From: Microbacterium sp. Clip185
GTDB taxonomy: Bacteria; Actinomycetota; Actinomycetes; Actinomycetales; Microbacteriaceae
DNA length: 64,000 nucleotides
Direction of reading: 5' to 3'
Assembly (NCBI RefSeq): GCF_028743715.1
Contig: NZ_CP117996.1
Location: 2,604,001-2,668,000, forward strand
Numbering within the stretch: the first letter of the stretch is position 1; each line of letters starts with the position of its first letter. Below, one piece after another: positions 58,519 through 64,000 of this stretch. Made by a program: the position numbers and the translations under genes. The notes under the pieces are model-generated. The model was not told the DNA's origin, did not search any database, and saw nothing but the letters and a program-made list of their open reading frames with translations.

Positions 58519-61287
58519 GTGTCCACGCTCCTGTACTCGCTCGGCCGCTGGTCGTACCGCCGCCCGTGGCGCGTGCTGATCGCCTGGCTCCTGCTCCTGG
58601 TGCTCGCCGGCGGCGGGGCCGCCCTGTTCTCGAAGGGCACCGACAACAGCTTCTCGATCCCCGGCACCGAGTCGCAGGCGGGCCTGGAGCAGCTCTCGCG
58701 CACCTTCCCCCAGGTCAGCGGCACCAACGCTCAGTTCGTGGTGGTCGCCGCCGACGGCACCAAGATCACGGACGACGACTACCGCAGCCGCATCGAGGAC
58801 ACGATCGCGACGATCGAGAAGCTCGACGGCGTGTTGGCGGTCACCGACCCTTACGACGCGTCCATCACCGGCAGCATCTCCGACGACGACACCGCCGCGA
58901 TCGTGCGGATGCAGTTCGACGGTCAAGCCACCGATGTGCCGGAGTCCACGCGCAGCGATCTGCAGTCCACCGTCGACGCGCTGGAACCCGAGCTCCCCGC
59001 GGGCTCGCAGGTCGCGCTCGGCGGAGACCTGTTCGCCGTCTCGCTGCCGGGGGTCACGGTCACCGAACTCGTGGGTCTGATCATCGCGTTGATCGTCTTG
59101 ATCGTGACCTTCCGCTCGTTCGTCGTCGCGGGACTCCCGCTGATGACCGCGATCCTGGGGGTCGGGCTGTCGATGGCGCTCATCTTCGTGGCCACCGCGT
59201 TCGCCTCGGTGTCCTCGACGACCCCGCTGCTGGCGCTCATGCTCGGGCTCGCGGTAGGCATCGACTACGCCCTGTTCATCATCTCCCGGCACCAGGACCA
59301 GGTACGAGGCGGTGCGGATCCCGAGGAATCCGCGGCCCGGGCCACCGGCACCGCCGGCTCCGCCGTCCTCTTCGCGGGCATGACCGTGCTCATCGCACTC
59401 ATCGGCCTCGGTTTCGCCGGCATCCCGTTCCTGACGACCATGGGTGTCGCCGCTGCCGTCGCCGTCGCGATCGCCGTGCTCGTCGCGGTCACTCTGACAC
59501 CCGCGATGCTCGGCTTCGTGAAGGGTCGCGTGCGCGGCTGGACGAGGCGAGGCCCTCGCCCCGCCCGGGACGCGGCCGCTGCCGCGCGGCGCGGCTTCTC
59601 GGCGCGATGGGTGGGCATGGTGACGCGCCACCCCGTTGTCACGACCGTGGCGGTGGTCGCCGCGCTCGGCGTGGCCGCCATCCCGGCGACGAGCCTCGCG
59701 CTCGCCCTACCCAACGCCGGCCAGCTGCCCAAGGGAGACCCGGCCCGCGTCGCATACGACCTCACGAGCGAGCACTTCGGTCCTGGCGCCAACGGCCCGC
59801 TCATCATGACCGGGACGATCGTCACCTCCACCGATCCGCTCACCCTCATGAAGGACCTCGGCGACGAGATCTCCCGCATCCCGGGCGTGAAGGAGGTCGC
59901 GCTCGCCACCCCGAACCAGGCGGCAGACACCGGCATCGTCCAGATCGTTCCAGAGACCGCCCCCGACGACCCGGCGACGGCCGAGCTCGTCCGGGAGCTC
60001 CGCGCCCAGCACGACCGCCTCCTCGACGAGTACGGCGTCGATCTGAAGGTCACCGGTTTCACGGCCGTGGCCATCGACATCTCCGATCGTCTGTCGGCGG
60101 CGCTGCTGCCCTTCGGCATCTTCGTCGTCGGGCTCTCCCTCATCCTGCTGATGATCGTCTTCCGCTCCATCTGGGTGCCGATCAAAGCGGCGCTCGGCTA
60201 CCTGCTCTCGGTCGCCGCCTCGTTCGGCGTCGTCGCGGCCGTATTCGAGTGGGGCTGGTTCGCCGACCTCCTGCACGTGGCGCGCGTCGGCCCCGTCATC
60301 AGCTTCATGCCGATCGTGCTGATGGGCGTGCTGTTCGGTCTCGCGATGGACTACGAGGTGTTCCTCGTGTCCCGGATGCGGGAGGACTTCGTGCACGCCC
60401 GCCGCGACAACCCGGACCGCCCGGCGCGCGAGATCGCGCTCGAGGCCGTGCGCAGCGGCTACACGGCATCCGCCCGCGTGGTGACCGCCGCGGCCATCAT
60501 CATGTTCGCCGTGTTCGCGGCCTTCGTTCCCGAGGGCGATTCGAACCTCAAACCCATCGCGCTCGGACTCGCCACGGGAATCGCCATCGATGCGTTCCTC
60601 GTGCGCATGACGCTCGTCCCCGCCGTCATGGCGCTGCTCGGAGACCGGGCCTGGTGGATGCCGAGGTGGCTGGAGCGCATCCTGCCCCACTTCGACATCG
60701 AGGGCGAGGCCGTCGAACGCGAACTGTCGCTGCGCGAGTGGGCGAGCGACGGTTCCGCCGTCGTCGTCGCCGAAAAACTCGCGCTGCGCACCGAGACGAA
60801 ACCCGTGTTCGGTCCGGTGGATGCGACGGTCGATCCGGGTGAGGCGCTCGTGGTCGCCGCCGAGGACCCCGCCGCGACGCACGCGCTGACGCTCGTGCTG
60901 GCGGGCCGGCTGAGCCCGAGCGAGGGACGCCTCCGGGTCGCGGGCCACCTGCTGCCCGAGCGCGGCGCCTGGGTGCGGGCGCGCGCCGGGATGGCGCTGC
61001 TGGCCACCGCATCCGACCCTGTCGACGACCTCCGGCACGCACTGTCGGGCTCGCCCGCGGTCGTCGTGGTCGACGGCATCGACCGCCTCGAGCGACTGCC
61101 CCACACCGCACGCGACACGGCTCTGGCACTGCTGCGCGACGCCGCGGCGCGACAGCTCACGCTCGTCGCCACCGCCGTGGGGTCCGCATCCGACATCGCC
61201 GCCGCACGCGCGCTGCTCATCGACGCCGGGTACCGCACCGGCGAACCCGTCACCCTTCCCACGGCTCCCGCGGAGGTGCTCGCATGA
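58519..61287 (+). CDS. MMPL transporter with C-terminal degenerate ABC-ATPase-like domain
   Basis: A 922-residue RND-type exporter. Residues 1-735 are a complete MMPL unit: two sets of membrane helices with GLAVGIDYALFIISRHQDQV and MGVLFGLAMDYEVFLVSRMR, and soluble loops. From about 747 to 922 the sequence reads like an ABC ATPase domain (VFGPVDATVDPGEALVVAAE, LAGRLSPSEGRLRVAGHLLP, VVVVDGIDRLERLP) but the Walker A Gly-Lys-Ser/Thr is missing. GTG at 58519 follows GGAGG at five bases. It is coupled to a YhgE/Pip protein (ATGA). Substrate, probably a lipid or drug, is not known. Confidence 0.9.
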   Translation: MSTLLYSLGRWSYRRPWRVLIAWLLLLVLAGGGAALFSKGTDNSFSIPGTESQAGLEQLSRTFPQVSGTNAQFVVVAADGTKITDDDYRSRIEDTIATIEKLDGVLAVTDPYDASITGSISDDDTAAIVRMQFDGQATDVPESTRSDLQSTVDALEPELPAGSQVALGGDLFAVSLPGVTVTELVGLIIALIVLIVTFRSFVVAGLPLMTAILGVGLSMALIFVATAFASVSSTTPLLALMLGLAVGIDYALFIISRHQDQVRGGADPEESAARATGTAGSAVLFAGMTVLIALIGLGFAGIPFLTTMGVAAAVAVAIAVLVAVTLTPAMLGFVKGRVRGWTRRGPRPARDAAAAARRGFSARWVGMVTRHPVVTTVAVVAALGVAAIPATSLALALPNAGQLPKGDPARVAYDLTSEHFGPGANGPLIMTGTIVTSTDPLTLMKDLGDEISRIPGVKEVALATPNQAADTGIVQIVPETAPDDPATAELVRELRAQHDRLLDEYGVDLKVTGFTAVAIDISDRLSAALLPFGIFVVGLSLILLMIVFRSIWVPIKAALGYLLSVAASFGVVAAVFEWGWFADLLHVARVGPVISFMPIVLMGVLFGLAMDYEVFLVSRMREDFVHARRDNPDRPAREIALEAVRSGYTASARVVTAAAIIMFAVFAAFVPEGDSNLKPIALGLATGIAIDAFLVRMTLVPAVMALLGDRAWWMPRWLERILPHFDIEGEAVERELSLREWASDGSAVVVAEKLALRTETKPVFGPVDATVDPGEALVVAAEDPAATHALTLVLAGRLSPSEGRLRVAGHLLPERGAWVRARAGMALLATASDPVDDLRHALSGSPAVVVVDGIDRLERLPHTARDTALALLRDAAARQLTLVATAVGSASDIAAARALLIDAGYRTGEPVTLPTAPAEVLA

Positions 61288-63248
61288 CCGTCCCCATCGA
61301 ACGCTCCCACGCACGACGTCCCGTCACCTGGCTGACGGTCCTCGGGATCGTGCTGCTGCCCGTCATCATCGGCGGGCTCCTCGTCGCCGCCCTCTACAGC
61401 CCCGTGGAACGACTCGAGAACATGTCGGCCGCGATCGTGAACGACGACAAGCCGGTGGAGATCAACGGGCAGCTCGCGCCGCTCGGACGCCAGCTCACCG
61501 CGGGACTCGTCGAGGGCTCGTCGGACGTGCCAAGCAACATCGACTGGACCATTTCCAACGACGAGGATGCGGCCGCCGGCCTCGCCGACGGCACCTACAG
61601 CGCGGTCATCACGATCCCCGAGAACTTCTCCGCCGCCGCCACCTCCACCGCTCCCGGCTCGACCCCGGAGCAGGCGACGATCTCGGTCGAGAGCGCACCG
61701 GACGGACGTGTGGTCGACCAGGCGATCACGGCGCAGATCACCCAGACGGCCGCATCCGTGTTCGGCAGCGCCGTCTCGAAGCAGTACCTGACGAACGTGC
61801 TGCTCGGCTTCACGACGCTGCACGACCAGCTGGGCGACGCGGCGAGCGGCGCACAGAAGCTGGCCGACGGTTCGGCGAGCGCAGCCCAGGGCGCGACCGA
61901 ACTGTCCAGCGGCGTCGGTCAGCTCGCCACGGGCGCCGACCAGCTCGCCTCCGGGGCCTCGCAGGCCGCCACGGGAGCCGCCGCGCTGCCCGGCGGCGCG
62001 CAGCAGCTCGCATCCGGTGCGCGCCAACTCTCCGACGGCGCAGGCAAGCTCGCGACCGGTCTCGACAACGGAACGAACGATCAGCCCGACCTGAAGAAGG
62101 CGGCGGAGGCGACCACGACGGCCGCGAACAGCGCACTCACCCAGACGCAGGCTCTGGGGACGAAGCTGGGGAAGCTCGTCCAGGATTGCTACACGACCTA
62201 CGGCCCCACGGCCCCACTCTGCGCCGAACTGCTCACCACGATCGGCGACAAGGCGAACCCCACGCCGAACACGATCGCCGCGATCGGCACGGCTGCCGGA
62301 ACCGCTGCGGGCTACGGCGACGCCGTCGTCGCGGGTGTCTCGGACGCTGCAAGCGGCGCGCGCGATCTACAGTCCGGCGCGGGCGGTCTCGCCACCGGCG
62401 CCGACCAGCTCGCGGCGGGCGCGGCCCAACTCTCGAGCGGGGTCTCACAGCTCGCCGGAGGCGCGAGCTCCCTGGCGAGCGGTGCGAACCAGGCATCCAC
62501 CGGCGCTACGTCGCTCGCCGACGGCGTTACCCAGCTCTCCAGCGGCGCGGGTTCGCTCGCGACCGGGCTGGACACGGCCGTCGACCAGGTCCCGACGTAC
62601 ACCGACGAGCAGGCGCAGCAGACCGCATCCGTCGTCGCCGAACCGGTCGCGGCGCAGGGCATCGGCTCGAACCTCTTCGGCGCGGCCGCCATCCCGCTGC
62701 TCACCGCCCTGGTGCTGTGGTTCGGCGGACTCGGCTCGTACGTCGCGTTCCAGGCGGTATCCGCCCGAGCACTCACCAGCCGACGCTCCTCGGTGACGCT
62801 CGCGCTGCGCGCCTTCGCTCCCGGGGCCATCCTCGGCGCCGTGCAGGGGCTGCTCGTGGCAGGCGTCGTGCAGCTCGCAGCCAGCTACGACTGGGCGGAC
62901 TGGTCGATCTTCGCGGCGATCTGCGTGCTCGCCGGTGTCGCCTTCGCCGGCGTCAACCAGGCGCTCGTGGCCGTCTTCGGTGGAGCAGGCAGGTGGATCG
63001 GAGCCATCATCGGCGCCTTCGTCGTCGCCACGGGGGTCGTCTCCACGGTCCCGGGCGTGCTGACCTCGATCGCTTCCGTTCTGCCGGTGCAGCCCGCCTA
63101 CGCCGCGATGCTCGGCGCCCTCACGAGCGCCGGCGGGGTGACGGCCGGGGTCACGCTCCTCGTGGTGTGGCTGCTGCTCTCGCTCGTGGCCACGACGGTC
63201 GCCGTCTCACGCCGCCGCACCGTCTCTGCCCGCGCCGCCCTCGTCTGA
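61284..63248 (+). CDS. YhgE/Pip-family membrane protein
   Basis: A 654-residue protein with one N-terminal membrane helix (TVLGIVLLPVIIGGLLVAAL), an extracellular region containing about 25 repeats of the form GA-x-QLA-x-GA (about residues 185-435), and five or six C-terminal helices of the ABC-2 permease type. YhgE/Pip proteins act in export, including ESX/type VII-like and phage-receptor roles. In many actinobacteria an ABC ATPase accompanies this gene; here that domain appears fused, in decayed form, to the MMPL protein. Confidence 0.9.
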   Translation: MTVPIERSHARRPVTWLTVLGIVLLPVIIGGLLVAALYSPVERLENMSAAIVNDDKPVEINGQLAPLGRQLTAGLVEGSSDVPSNIDWTISNDEDAAAGLADGTYSAVITIPENFSAAATSTAPGSTPEQATISVESAPDGRVVDQAITAQITQTAASVFGSAVSKQYLTNVLLGFTTLHDQLGDAASGAQKLADGSASAAQGATELSSGVGQLATGADQLASGASQAATGAAALPGGAQQLASGARQLSDGAGKLATGLDNGTNDQPDLKKAAEATTTAANSALTQTQALGTKLGKLVQDCYTTYGPTAPLCAELLTTIGDKANPTPNTIAAIGTAAGTAAGYGDAVVAGVSDAASGARDLQSGAGGLATGADQLAAGAAQLSSGVSQLAGGASSLASGANQASTGATSLADGVTQLSSGAGSLATGLDTAVDQVPTYTDEQAQQTASVVAEPVAAQGIGSNLFGAAAIPLLTALVLWFGGLGSYVAFQAVSARALTSRRSSVTLALRAFAPGAILGAVQGLLVAGVVQLAASYDWADWSIFAAICVLAGVAFAGVNQALVAVFGGAGRWIGAIIGAFVVATGVVSTVPGVLTSIASVLPVQPAYAAMLGALTSAGGVTAGVTLLVVWLLLSLVATTVAVSRRRTVSARAALV

Positions 63249-63337
63249 CCCCGGGGCCAGGCCGCGCCGGCACGTGCGTCTGGCGGGGCGCCGCCCGCCC
63301 GTCCGGGGGCCGCCCGTCCGGGGCCGACCGGCGCCCG

Positions 63338-63404
63338 GTCGGAGAAACGCACTCCCGTCGGAGGATCCACGCCGCATCCTCCGACATTCGGCCGATTCTC
63401 CGAC
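63338..63404. repeat. Nested inverted repeats
   Basis: Outer arms GTCGGAGAA (63338-63346) and TTCTCCGAC (63396-63404) enclose inner arms GTCGGAGGAT (63357-63366) and ATCCTCCGAC (63376-63385). The shared GTCGGAG word means any arm can pair with either partner. No gene is present in 63249-63490. It may be an extragenic palindromic repeat. Confidence 0.6.
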
Positions 63405-63439
63405 GTTCGGATGCGACGCCCGCGGCGCCCGCACAGCAG

Positions 63440-63472
63440 CGTGCCCCGGCGGCCGAAAGGCGCCGGGGCACG
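63440..63472. terminator. Hairpin between the YhgE/Pip and ccsB genes
   Basis: CGTGCCCCGGCG (63440-63451) and CGCCGGGGCACG (63461-63472) form a perfect 12-bp stem with a 9-base loop. It lies between two convergent genes and could end both transcripts; no T run is present. Confidence 0.6.
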
Positions 63473-63490
63473 AGATGCGGTGGATGCGGG

Positions 63491-64000
63491 TCAGCTGAGG
63501 CCGCTGTAGACGTGCAGGCCCTTGAAGAACAGGTTCACGATGGTGAAGTTGAACATCACGGCGCTGAAGCCGATGATCGAGAGCCATGCCGACCGCGTGC
63601 CGCGCCACCCCCGTGTGGCGCGCGCGTGGATGTAGCCGGCGTAGAGCACCCAGATGACGAAGGTCCACACCTCTTTGGTGTCGAAGCCCCAGTAGCGGCC
63701 CCACGCGTCGTTGGCCCAGATGGAACCCGCGATGAGCGTGAAGGTCCAGAAGATGAAGCCGACGATCGCGAACCGGTACGCGAGCGACTCGAGCGCGTCG
63801 GCGCCGGGGAGGATGCGCAGGAACCGCGGCCCCGTCTTCGCATCGGCGGCGGCCGCCTTGCGCTCACGCCGCGCCTGCAGCAACTGGGTCACCGACAGCG
63901 CGAAGGCGAGCGCGAAGAACGCTGTCGCCAGTGACGCGACGAACACGTGCACGACGAGCCAGACGCTCTTGAGCGGGTCGGCCAGCGGGACGACGTCGAC
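63491..64000 (-). CDS. ccsB: Cytochrome c biogenesis protein CcsB (C-terminal part)
   Basis: The last 169 residues of a ResC/CcsB-type membrane protein; the start lies beyond the right edge. The Trp-rich haem-handling motif is visible as NDAWGRYWGFDTKEVWTFVI, with conserved histidines near HVFVA and in YIHARATRGW. It works with ResB in system II cytochrome c maturation. Nearby menaquinone genes fit a respiratory gene region. Confidence 0.93.
   Translation of the reverse strand, partial: VDVVPLADPLKSVWLVVHVFVASLATAFFALAFALSVTQLLQARRERKAAAADAKTGPRFLRILPGADALESLAYRFAIVGFIFWTFTLIAGSIWANDAWGRYWGFDTKEVWTFVIWVLYAGYIHARATRGWRGTRSAWLSIIGFSAVMFNFTIVNLFFKGLHVYSGLS

Noticed and set aside
58281..60842. 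An 853-codon Arg-rich frame overlapping the MMPL gene
   Set aside because: Composition (very Arg-rich) and lack of motifs mark it as an alternate frame of the MMPL gene.

Overview
The window reads as a chromosome segment of a high-GC actinobacterium. Many GTG and TTG starts, dense ATGA overlaps, a menaquinone (not ubiquinone) pathway, MmpL and YhgE/Pip exporters and the recurrent GGATGCGG word all suggest Microbacteriaceae, probably Microbacterium; the genus is inference.

Layout. 1-7966: the end of a sugar ABC operon with a divergent LacI regulator, a VOC protein, then an amidohydrolase plus NCS1 nucleobase permease facing a PucR regulator. 7975-11068: a core methionine synthase (MesD-like) coupled to a DUF1852 (MesX) protein and divergent from a LysR regulator, a folate- and cobalamin-independent route to methionine. 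11069-15645: a lower-GC defence island bounded by a decayed lipoprotein gene and by tRNA-Met. It carries an OLD-type ATPase/TOPRIM nuclease, a DUF3800 protein and a retron-type reverse transcriptase whose ribosome binding site lies in the 3' arm of a 13-bp stem that encloses two hairpins. 15646-23961: tRNA-Met, tRNA-Thr, M23 peptidase, inositol phosphatase, FAD oxidoreductase, tRNA-Tyr, sugar kinase, FBP-domain protein and YajQ.

23941-40295 is an integrated element of about 16.3 kb. A tyrosine integrase abuts the 3' end of yajQ, and an exact 20-bp repeat of the yajQ end marks both borders (attL, attR). It holds a repressor/excisionase switch, a replication-like module with iteron-like repeats, a TIR-domain defence gene with an XRE regulator, two small phage-like genes plus one tape measure gene, and then unrelated small cargo genes. 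No capsid, portal, terminase or lysis gene is visible, so it is a decayed prophage or satellite-like element. Three copies of one small HTH gene 3' end punctuate the cargo.

40387-45305: core-like genes, including an ECF sigma factor, a TetR regulon with two matching palindromic operators around a YrdC-like gene and a small exported protein, MntP, and an alpha/beta hydrolase. 45356-57773: ferredoxin-NADP reductase and the menaquinone cluster (polyprenyl diphosphate synthase, menG, menF, menD, menA, menE, menB, menC), with small membrane, acetyltransferase and LLM genes between. No menH is visible. 57757-63248: a TetR regulator with twin operators faces an MMPL transporter carrying a C-terminal degenerate ABC-ATPase-like domain, coupled to a YhgE/Pip membrane protein. 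The right edge cuts a ccsB-type cytochrome c biogenesis gene.
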